Source: Heliocidaris tuberculata
Taxonomy: Eukaryota > Echinodermata > Echinoidea > Camarodonta > Echinometridae
Direction: 5' to 3'
DNA length: 64,000 nucleotides
Assembly (NCBI GenBank): GCA_025618425.1
Contig: CM046850.1
Location: forward strand, 1,095,819 to 1,159,818
This document shows, piece by piece, positions 37,001 to 49,000 of the stretch. The notes below the pieces were generated by a model. The model was not told the origin of the DNA. It was given only the letters and a program-made list of their open reading frames with translations, and did no database searches. The position numbers were made by a program, and so were the translations under genes. Each line of letters opens with the position of its first letter. The first letter of the stretch is position 1.

Positions 37001-40000
37001 CGAATTTCAAAAGGGAACCGCATGTGTGTTAAAGGATGAAGTTACGGTCGAGCAGGGTAGCAAATGTTGGCTTGATATTTTTTTTTTTATGAATGATAAG
37101 TTGAGGAATATGATATTGATGATAATCATGATAATCATGATATAATTATGCTATGATGATGTGATGATGATAATATAATTATGATGATCATGATAAATTG
37201 ATATGATTATATGAGTTAATGACGATATGATGATGTGATGATGATTATAATAGTTTATTTTCATCTCATGATACAGATCGAATTTCAAAAGGGAACCGCA
37301 TGCGTGTGAAAGGATGAAGTTACGGTCGGGCAGGGAAGAAAACTTGATATTTTTAATGAATGATGAGTTTGATGAAGATGATATTGATGATTGTTTTGAC
37401 GATATCATATGATTATCAAGATAATGATGATGATACTGATGGTGATTAAGATTATGATGAGGATGATAATGATGATATGATGTGATGATAATATAATTAT
37501 GATGATCATGATGAATTGATATGATTATGAGTTAATGACGATATGATGATATTATATGATATGATGATGGTATGATGATGATGTGATGATGATATGATCA
37601 TATTTGATGATGATTATAATAGTTTATTTTCATCTCATCATGATACAGATCGAATTTCAAAAGGGAACCGCACGTGTGTGAAAGGATGAAGTTACGGTCG
37701 GGCAGGGAAGAAAATGTTGGCTTGATATATTTTTTTTTTGTTGTTAATGATGCGTTTGATGAAGATGATAATTGTTTTGAAGATATGATTATCAAGATAA
37801 TGATGATGATGATTATGATGATGATCATGATGATCATGATTATATAATGGTGCTATGATGATGTGATGATGATAATATAATTATGATCATGATGAATTGA
37901 TGATATAATGATTATGAGTTTAATGACGATATGATGATATATGATATGATATGGTATGATGATGTGATGATGATATCATATGATGATGATGATGATATGA
38001 TAGTTCATTTTCATATCATCATGATACATTAATAGTTATTGAAAGATGAATTTTAAAAATATCATTCTAATATCGACTATTGCCTAAAAGCTAGTACGCT
38101 ACACATTTTCAAACGCAATTCAGGCAAAGGGGTTTAAGAACATTTTCTTTAAAATAAATTAATACACAGTTTACATGAAGGTATGTTCTTATTTTCTTGA
38201 TATGTTTTAGGTTTACAACAATCTAAACCAATCGAGAAATGCGATACATTTGCGGGTTAAGAATAAAGCCTTTGAATGATCCGGATTTATAATTGGACGA
38301 GAGAAAAAAAAAAGAGTTGTCACCATGAAGTTCACAAGTGTCATTTTTCTTCACCATCATTATGACAAACACCACCATCCCATCATCATTTCATCATCAA
38401 TTTCATCAATCGGCACCATCACCAGACTTGTTTCGAATGCAGAATAATTTGTTCCGTCGACGCAATCATGGAAGAGCAAACGTGGTTCCTTCATGCGCTA
38501 CAGCTTTACAAAGTCAGTCATTGTTACGTCACAATACAGCGTTCATCGCGTGCGCGCTCTTAGCCTCACCGTTCACCGAAAGAAATTCGTGCGTGTGCGC
38601 TCTCTTGCTAACCGTTGCCTTACCGATGCCTTACCGTTCGCGAACCTATAGCGAACCGATAGTTTCCCGCGGTTTCTCGACGAACAACAAAACCTCGGGG
38701 AGGAAGCGCGGGAAGCTTCACCGAGGACTTTGCATACATTACCGTTACCGAACCGATGTGCCAAAACCTTTAAGCGGTAGTGTACATGGGTTGAATTTTT
38801 GTTTGGGGATTGCTTCTGGATTAAATCTCTCTTGTATTTTGGGTACATATATTATTGACCCATTGACTACTCTCATTCCTATAGGGTTAAAGGGCAATCC
38901 AACCTTGGTAATGAGATGATTTGTGTGAAAGCAGAAAAAATAAGAAAAACAGGATGGTGAAAGTTTGAAAGAAATCAGACAAGGACTAAAAAAGTTATGG
39001 ATATTTGATGAGATCACTACATCTATGCGAATCTCAAATTGGCAATTTTGTGAGTCAGTTGTGACATTTTTGTGGACAACTCTCCCATTTGTCGTACACA
39101 AAAATATCATTAATTTACAGTTTTCTTTGAGGCGCTTTTACCCTTGGGGCAGTACTCAAAATATATTGGAGATAGCATATTGTTATAGGTCCTCGTGAAC
39201 GAAAAGATCCTACTGAGTAATGCATTTTGAAAAAAATGACATTTTAGTCATTTTGTGTGTTGGAGCAAATGGGGAGTTATGCGCAACTACATCACAGTGA
39301 CATTATCTATTCGGCCAATTTGAAATTCCCATATGTATAGTGATTACAACTTTCAAAAATTCATAACTCTCTTACTGCCTGTATGATTTCGTTCAGTTTT
39401 TCCTCACATCAAGGTTGGATTTCCCTATAATCCTTCATTTTGCAAGTAATGAATAATTGTATGAAAACTTACTTTAGAATTATACCATTAAGCGAAATCC
39501 AACCTTAATAGCAAGTTACTTTGAAAGAAAGAGGAAAAATCAGAGAAGCAGATTGGTGAAAGTTTGAACGAAATCGGACAAGCAGTAAGAAAGTTATGAA
39601 TTTTTTAAAGTTGTAATCACTATGCATATGGGAATTTCAAATTGGCCGAATAGGTAATGTCACTGTGATGTAGCTGTGGACAACTTCCCCATTCGCTCTA
39701 ACACACAAAATGACTAAAATGTCACTTTTTTTCAAAATGCATTACTCAGTAGGATCTTTTCGCTCATGAGGACCTATAACAATATGCTATCTCCAATATA
39801 TTTTGAGTACTGCCCCAAGGGTAAAAGCGCCTCAAAGAAAACTGTAAATTAATGATATTTTTGTGTACGACAAATGGGAGAGTTGTCCACAAAAATGTCA
39901 CAATTGAATCACCAAATTGCCAATTTGAAATTCACATAGATGTAGTGATCTCATTTTTCAAACATCCATAACTTTCTTAATCCTTGTCCGATTTCTTTTA

Positions 40001-43000
40001 AAGGGCAATCCAACCTTGGTAATAAGATGATTTGTGTGAAAGCAGAAAAATAAGAAAAACAGGATGGTGAAAGTTTGAAAGAAATCGGACAAGGACTAAA
40101 AAAGTTATGGATATTTGATGAGATCACTACATCTATGCAAATCTCAAATTGGCAATTTGGTGAGTCAATTGTGACATTTTTGTGGACAACTCTCCCATTT
40201 GTCGTACACAAGAATATCATTAATTTGCAGTTTTCTTTGAGGCGCTTTTACCCTTGGGGCAGTACTCAAAATATATTGGAGATAGCATATTGTTATAGGT
40301 CCTCGTGAACGAAAAGATCCTACTGAGTAATGCATTTTGAAAAAAATGACATTTTAGTCATTTTGTGTGTTGGAGCAAATGGGGGAGTTATGCGCAACTA
40401 CATCACAGTGACATTACCTATTCGGCCAATTTGAAATTCCCATATGTATAGTGATTACAACTTTCAAAAATTCATAACTTTCTTTAATACTGCCTGTATG
40501 ATTTCGTTCAATTTTTCCTCTGATTTTTCCTCTTTCTTTCAGAGCAACTTGACGTTAAGGTTGGATTTCCCTATAATCCTTCATTTTGCAAGTAATGAAT
40601 AATTGTATGAAAACTTACTTTAGAATTATTACAATTAGTATACATGCATGTTTCCCTTGTCTCTTATGTTATACAGGTGTTTGGCTGTGCTGGACATAGT
40701 ACCTCAACTCAGTAGCTGTACAACTCACATAACAGAAGAGGTCCTCGTACAAGAAAATACCACCGAAGTTAATATATTCACAACTCCGTCAGTGTCGCCT
40801 TGTGTGGAAGATTTATCTTTAGAAAGGTAGATAAATCAATTGTTGAAAGTTATGCAGCATGTAATTGTACTTTATATAGAGCAGCACTCTAGCACTTCTT
40901 TCAAAGTATTAATCATCATTGGCAACTCATTGCCTTTGTCACTTTATAGCCAGTAATGAAATGAGAGCCTGGTAATACATTTATATTGAAAGCTTGAGGT
41001 TAAAGGGTTCCTCTTTACAATATGGCCTCAAGTGGATAATGTGGTTAAAGAGAAAGTGGAGTGCTGGTTGAGGTGAAAAATTATTTGTGAGGTTACTCTT
41101 TTTATTCCTATGTGGACGACTATCGTAATAATATGACATGAAAAAGATTGCCCTGGAAATGCTCTCATATTCCAAGTATGACTAGAAACAGTGTGAAACT
41201 ATGGCCCAAATTTTGATGCCACATGTAGTCCCATACACCCGTATCTGTATTCATTTTCCTTCTCGGTATGTGATGTTCACCAAAATTTAGTCTACTTTTT
41301 ATCATGTTGAGAATTCCAAAACCTCACAGTACTTACATATATATTCCTTTTTTACTACACAATCAACCAGTCCGAATAATTTCTAGATTGTTTCATTCAC
41401 ATTGCATCTCAAGACCAGGGGAGCGTTTAATCAAGCGTTTTGTCAGTGATTTTTACTGACAAATTTGCTCTCAGCCAATCAGATGCAAGGATTTCAGTAG
41501 CTTATAACAGGGGAGCATTTCATCAAGTGTTTTGTCAGTGATTTTTACCGACAACTGTTATAAGCTACTGAAATCCTTGCATCTGATTGGCTGAGAGCAA
41601 ATTTGTCGGTGAAAATTACTGACAAAACGCTTGATGAAACGCTCCCCAGTTGTCGGTAAGAATCACTGACAAAACGCTTGATGAAATGCTCCCCAGTTGT
41701 CGGTAAGAATCACTGACAAAACGCTTGATGAAACGCTCCCCAGTTGTCGGTAAGAATCACTGACAAAACGCTTGATGAAATGCTCCCCAGTTGTCGGTAA
41801 GAATCACTGACAAAACGCTTGATGAAATGCTCCCCAGTTGTCGGTAAGAATCACTGACAAAACGCTTGATGAAACGCTCCCCAGTTGTCGGTAAGAATCA
41901 CTGACAAAACGCTTGATGAAATGCTCCCCAGTACTCCACCCTCTCTTGAAAGAATACCATACCAGGGGAACGTTTCATCAAGTGTTTTGTCAGTGATTCT
42001 TACCGACAAATTTGCTCTCAGCCAATCAGATGCAAGGATTTCAGTAGCTTATAACAGTTGTCGGTAAAAATCACTGACAAAACACTTGATGAAACGCTCC
42101 CCTGAAATGGGAAGAGTGAATATCATGTATAGATATACATCTGTTTCTTGTAGTGCAAGTAAATTTGACAAGTATATGCAGCAGAGTTGCTAATTTGTGT
42201 TTGATTGATTACAACTTAAATAATTCTTATCTTTTTTTCTTCTTTTTTTTCTTTTCCATTTTGCTCAAACTTTCATTGATCTGTTTCTTTCATTTTTCTG
42301 CTTGCTTTAAAACCAAGTTGATATCAGGGCCCTGTTGCATAAAACTTACCATTAACGGTAACTTTGCCATCAGTGGTAACTGCCATGGAAACCTTGATTT
42401 TGATTGGCTGTTGAGTGATGTTACCATGGTAGTTACCATTGATAGCAGAGTTACCATTAACGGTAAGTTTTATGCAACAGGGCCCAGGGTAGACTTTCCC
42501 TTTAGTATTATTTTCATCACTATACTTTTAGACAGAGAAACCAACTTTTGGTGCTTGGTCATAGTTTGTAATTTGGGCAATTTTGAAGGGACTATATTTT
42601 TTCTCATGTATTTTCTTTTTGTAGATCTGCAAAACAAGGAGAAATATCAACAGTCCCATTAATAGAGGTAAGATGACAGCATTACTATCAGAACAATTCC
42701 TAATAGTCAGATACACCATCCTCTAATTGTCGTAGAAAGGGGGAGCATGATAGTGTACCGTAGTATAATCATTTAAAGGCCAAGTCCACACTAATATCAA
42801 GTTGATTTGAATAAATAGAGTAAAATTAAACAAGCATAACAGTGAAAATTTTATTGAAATCGGATGTAAAATAAGAAAGTTACGGCATTCTGAAATTTTT
42901 CATTATTTCTTGAAACAGTGATATGTATAATATGGGCGGTATGCAAATGAGCGAACCGATGATGTCACACACTTTTTATTTTATTTTATTATATGAAATA

Positions 43001-46000
43001 TACATGTATATTTCAATTTTTTTGCTTCAGTAATATAAAACATGGTTTGACTCCTTATGGAACATGTAAAATCATCATTACTGTAACTTATTTTTCATAC
43101 AAGGGAGAGATTCTTGATTATCACATCCATAAAAATTGAAATATTTGAAATTTCATATAAGAAAATAAGTAAGGAAAAGTGAGTGTGTGACATCATTGGT
43201 TCACTCATTTGTATACTGCCCATGTTAAGCATATCACTGTTTTATGAAATAATGCAAAACTTCAAAATGCCATAACTTTCTTATTTTACATCCGATTTCA
43301 GTGAAATTTTCACTGTTATGTTTGTTTAATTTTACTCTATTTATTCAAATCAACTTGATATAAGTGTGGACTTGGTCTTTAAATATTGTCGAACCTATTG
43401 GAAGGAGAATAATACTCTATGTGTACCAGGAAAACTATCATGAAGTCCTGTTTGGTAAATATTTGTGAAGGATACATGGTGTGTAGGTTTAAGACAATGG
43501 CCCGAATTCTCGAAAAGTGCCTAACTTTAAGCCCCCGCCTAAGTCGTAGATGTAGGCCACTGAATTATGGAGAGCCAAATGTCATCCTCTTTTAATCTTA
43601 CAAAATCACCAAAGACTCCCTCTAGTTCTGGAACCAAATGCACATACAAAAACCTCACAACAGAATTGATTTCTTATGCTAATTCCATGCCAGGAAATAA
43701 TTTAGTTTCTTTATTTTGTTACACTGTAACACAATAATAGTAATTTATACCAGACTTAAGAGTTGACAAATGGCTTTCCATGAATCAGCGCCCTAAGTTC
43801 AGCCAGGCTTAACTTAGGCCACTTTCGAGAATACCGGATAATGTGCCTGACAGTGCCTGAATTTATAGGGATATATTTCAATGTTTGTATATTGTTTCAC
43901 ATTGTATTATGTTCCTCTTCACAGATTTTAGAAGACGATTACCCACAGTACACCTGGGTGGCTGTGCTTGTGGAGCTCTTCATTATGATCAGTATTACAG
44001 TATCTTACCTCACAATAGGATCAGCTATGTTACATTCATGTGAGTAACCATAGAAACCTTTAGAATAATTGATGTTAGTAACTATGAAAACCTTGTGATG
44101 GCTCATCATGAAGACTGTTGATGTTTAATGTCTATGTCTCTGAGAATTATAGAAAAAAGAAAGTTGGCAACACCTTAGCAAAGCTAAGTACATTACTTTC
44201 CATTAATTGTTTGTTCATGCATTGTATTGTATACATTTATATTGAGAATGAATGAAATAATGTAAAAAAGAAAACATCAGTGTTGCAATATGAAGAGACA
44301 GGCTTATTTTTTAACAATTAATAAAATCTGCTTGTCTGTTTATGAGCTACTTATTAACTGTTGTACAAACCTTTGATGTCGGCAATCATTGCACTGAAGA
44401 GGGACAATTCACAGTAAATATGATCATGCATATTTCATCATTACATAAATTTTATACTTATTATTTATTTCAGTTCTTGGTTGGCTAGATGCCCATATGG
44501 CTTGGGATAAAGTTGATAAAGGGAACACCGTCCCTGCAAAGGTTAAATACTGCCCTAAAAGGTAAATTGATTGAGTTTTAAGGCAATGTAGTCAACTTGA
44601 CATTGTATGAACCTAGAAAAATTCTTTCACTTGAAGTTTTTATTTGGATTGTGATCCCATGTTGGCTCTGAACTATTTCAGCTTTGTTGCTCCTAAAGCA
44701 ATTTAGAACATTTTGCATAATTTTCATAAATAAAAAACATCACATAGACAGACAGTGTTAAACCACCCAAGACAACTTACGCACTATGTGCGCGCTGCAC
44801 CAAATGCTAACAGTGTTGTTAATCTTGTGCAATGAAACCTGTGATACAATAGTATTCCCTGGTATATCCACAGTTCATTGTGTCACAGGTTATGCTGCAT
44901 AAGATGAATAACACACTGGATTTTGATATGCAAATTATGCAAATAGCTGAAAATGTTCTTTAACTACTTACGATTACAAATTTAAAAAAAAAAACCTTCA
45001 ACGGAGAGAACTTTTTTAGGTTCACAGTTGGTAAAAGTTGCATTTAGAGAGAAATGGTCCTAATTCTGAATATTTTTTGTACATGGCTGAAAGTATGTAA
45101 TTTTTGTCTCGCCTGCGTACATTTTAAGCAAAAAGCAAGACATAGGCGCCGCTTTTCCGGCGGCGGCGACGGCGTCAACAATTTTGGAAATGCTCTCATT
45201 TCAAAAGTATATGTCCGATTTCCATGAAACTTGAACATAAGTGTTGTAGAGTATCACAGATAATGTGGAACAAATTTCAGGTCAAAAGTCAAGGTCAAAG
45301 GTCAATTGAGTTAAATTGTGTTCCAAAAACTTAACCTGAGGTTAAGTTTTTGAATTTTTACTTTGTTTCAAAATTATTTGTTCAAATTCTTTGAAACTTG
45401 GCATCATTCTTGGTAGGGATTGTCTTCATGTCACCCTCTTTCAAATGAATACCCAAATCTTACATTTTCATCACATTAAAGGTCATCTACTGACAGGTTA
45501 ACTTCTTGGTAAATTTCAGTTTTGTCTTTACATATGTACAGTACATGTACATGTATGTACATGTACATGTAGTATGTGCATGTATTGTACACATGCATTT
45601 GATTTCTTTGTTGGTAGTGGATTTCAACCAAAATTGGCAGGGATCATCCTTAGGCAAGGAGGATCGAAGTTAATATAGATAGGGGTACCTACCGGGGGGG
45701 GGGGGGGGGTCTTGGGGGCACCACCCCCAAGAGCACCAATAATGACAGTAATTAGATTCATATTTGCTTCTCCTTTAAGCCCTGATGCAAGATTGTTAGC
45801 AAAGTTGGTAGGTATTATCCTTAAAGGAAGGAGACCTCAATTTCTGAAACAGGGTACCTTGCCTCCAAGGGGGCTCAGGGGCAGCAGCCCTTAAGTGCCC
45901 CTATTGTGAAAATGAGATATTTGTTAAATGCATGGCTGGGTTCTAACCAAATTAGGTAAGAATCATCCTTAGGCAAAGAGGATCTAAATGAATGCAAATA

Positions 46001-49000
46001 GGGTACCTATCCCTTAAGGAGGGATGGAGTGGTAGGGGGGGGGGGAGTCAAAAGCCCCCCCCCCCCCCCCAAGAGCCTGTGACACCAAATTGACATTTTT
46101 CTTTCTTCTGTAAAAACGTATTGCCACATGTACATGTAGATTGTAAGCAAACTAGGTAGGAATCATTGTTAGGGGAAGGAGACTTCAAATTCATGTACAC
46201 ATATTCTGCTGCTTTAAAACACACAGCTTGATTTCAAATGAACTTCACCATCCAATAAATCTTACTTGAAAGGATTTAAGTTATACAGATGGGGTACCTG
46301 GCTCACAAGGGGGGGGGGGGAAGGCTCAGGGGCAGCACCCCTTAAGTGTTCCAACCTTTGATTTTTCACCAAGCGAAAATTTTGCCCCGAAAATTGCGTG
46401 ATGCAGGCGAGACTGCCCTGGGCATTTCCCTTGTTCTAAGAAGACTGTTTACAAAATCACAAAATCTTTCAAAATAACAAAAGAAAACAGACACAAATAT
46501 GAACATGTGGAAGAGCAATCAAAATTATAATTTCAGGGTGATCTCATATAGTGTACATTTTTTTTTTCCGCCTGTTTTGATACATTTTGAAATGGAATGC
46601 TGTATTGAATTGTTTATGTGATAATACATGTCCGTGTTATAAAATATTTTACATTTTACCATAATCCGTCATTCTATATGGCTTAAAAAATTCATTGTAA
46701 ACAAATTTTGAAATTCACTACTAGATGTAATAAAGTGAAATTTCTATGCAATTAAAGTTGTATCATGGCATTATTATGTTTGTATTATATTTTGTTCAGC
46801 AGCATCTCAAAATGATTTGAATCTCAATTTTTTTATTCTTTGATTTCAGAATATGCAGACCTCTTTTGAGTCTTCTAGTCTTTGGTATAGTGTTTGCTGT
46901 AGCCATGTTAGATCCAAAGGTAAGAAAACACAAGCATTGTGGTCCTTTCTTTATTATGTACATGTAGGTGGACAGTTCATTGATACTGAAATATGGTTTG
47001 CTGTGCCATTCAGCTTTTAATTTCATGTTTACTGTAACTATATCAGATCAAGAAGATTAATGAACTTCTTATTCTAGAGTGCATTGATGCAATGGATGAT
47101 GGGTAGACTGTTAACCTAGATCTACACTGCCCTCCAAATGTTTTGTTACACCTGTAATAAGAACTGATTTCTCAAAATCACCCATAGTTCATTTAGCATC
47201 AGATTTGTGGCACTGCAACAATGTGGTATCAAATTGAAGAGTAGACATCAACCTTCATGTTGTCAAGCGTTTAAGGAGGCTGTCATGCGTTACAAAGGCA
47301 ACCAAACCCCCAAAACATAGTTTCCAGTGGATAGTATGAGATCATTGGTTTGCTCAGTTGAGCCAACATTTTTGCACTTCAGGCATTCTACGAAATCTGA
47401 CCCTTGTTTGTACTGATAAATATTAAAAATTTATTAGCTAATATACAATAATCATTCCTTTTACTCATGCAGAAAACTGATATTTTCATCCAAGAAACAC
47501 ATCACTATTAGGGGATCACCACAATGCTTTTTATTTTTGTTTTTTTCTCATAGGAAATCATATTTTATTGTTTATTCTTTGCATTTGTGTTACTCTTACA
47601 AGGAAAATAATGCCTAAATGAATAATAGTTTGTCTTGCGATGCGCATTTGTTTATTTTTCAGTTTTATCTAATTATGTTTCGAATCTATAGAGACTTCTC
47701 ATCTGAGAATCCACCCTTGGTAGTGACCACACCCGGCACATCCTGGGCATCCAGCTTGTCAAATTGTGGAAGTAGTTGTGGAGTTAGTCACTGGAAATGT
47801 CTTTATGTGCCTTCTGAAGAATTTCCAACAGACGAGGCTCACTTGTTGGGCATTTTTCTTGGACGTTCCTGTCCAGCTCCCATAGCAAGATTTTCAGGAC
47901 CCCTTTCTTTTTGTAGAGGGAGTTTTTACATAGCCTTAAGGAATGTTTGGGGTCATTTTTCTGCTGGAAGACAAACTTGTGGAGCTAGTTGTGGAGGTAG
48001 TCATTGGAAATGTCTTTTAATGCTTTCTGAAGATGAAACTCACTTCCTGGGCATTTTTCTAAGACCTTCCTGTCCAGCTCTTCCCATATCAACTCTATTG
48101 GATTCAGATCCGGGTACTGGGGTGACCAATCCATGATTTTCAGGACCCCTTTCTCATCTTTTTTCTCAAGGTAGTTTTAGCACAGCCTTATGGAATAATT
48201 AGGGTCATTGTCCTGCTGGAAGACAAAACTTTATCATCTTCAGAAGGTACAGAAAGACATTTCCAGTGACTACCTCCACAACTCCACAACTTGACCATCC
48301 GGATGCCAAGGATGTGCCGTGCTGTGATCGCTGCCAGGGGCGGGTTCTTAGATGAGAAGTCTCTATGATTCGAAACATGATAAAATAATATTTTGAAAAT
48401 TAAATAGATGTGCATCTCATGACATACCATTATTCATTTAGTAATTATTTTTCTTCTAAGGGTATACACAAATGCAAAGAATATGACATGCCATGAAAAA
48501 AAATAAAACATTGTGGTGGTCCAGAAATGTTGATGTGTTCCTTAGATGAAAATATTACTTTTCTGCATGAGTATAGGAATGCTTATTGTATAGCAGTCAA
48601 CAAATTTGTAATATTCATCATTACAAGCACGGGTCAGATTTTGTGGAATGCCAAAAGGGCATTAATGCTGACAAAACTGACCACACCAATAACCTCTAGA
48701 AATTATATTTTGTAGGGTACATGTAGGTTGCCTTTCATTGCATGACTGCCTTCTGCAACGCTTTACGTAATGTTAAACGGGTGTCAACTTAAAAGCTGAA
48801 GTCTACTTTTCAGTTTGATACCATATTGTTGCAGTGCCACAAATCTGATGATAAATGAACTGTGGGTGATTGTGAGAAATCAGTTCTTATTACAGGTGTA
48901 GCCAAACTTTTAGAGGGCAGTGTTTGTATTTCCTCGTTTGCTGCAATGATGTAACACAGTTAGTAGCATTTTTCTGCGCTTATAATGGTTTCTATGTTTG

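Larger units (their letters stand above)
34312..38782. mobile_element. 4.5-kb CACTA-ended TIR element
   Basis: Ends are CACTACCGCTTACAGG and, inverted, CACTACCGCTTAAAGG, followed on both sides by TTTTGGCA and ATCGG. TA flanks both ends. The subterminal regions (34330-34500, 38560-38760) repeat ACCGATGCC, CTCACCG and TTAACGGT-type words, and GTGACGTCATAATGG at the left pairs with CATTGTTACGTCAC at the right. CACTA ends with subterminal repeats suggest an EnSpm/CACTA relative, but a TA site duplication would be unusual for it. No transposase seen. Nested inside are a telomere-like MITE, a hAT-like MITE and a GAT-rich array. Confidence 0.65.

Noticed and set aside
41650..41931. CRISPR-like regular repeats
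   Set aside because: The 47-base units are contiguous with no unique spacers, and this is eukaryotic DNA.
42153..42662. 169-codon + strand frame
   Set aside because: It runs over intron 11, a T-rich tract and a palindromic MITE, and reads exon 12 in the wrong phase.
47618..48136. 172-codon + strand frame
   Set aside because: It is the antisense of the Tc1 transposase fragment.
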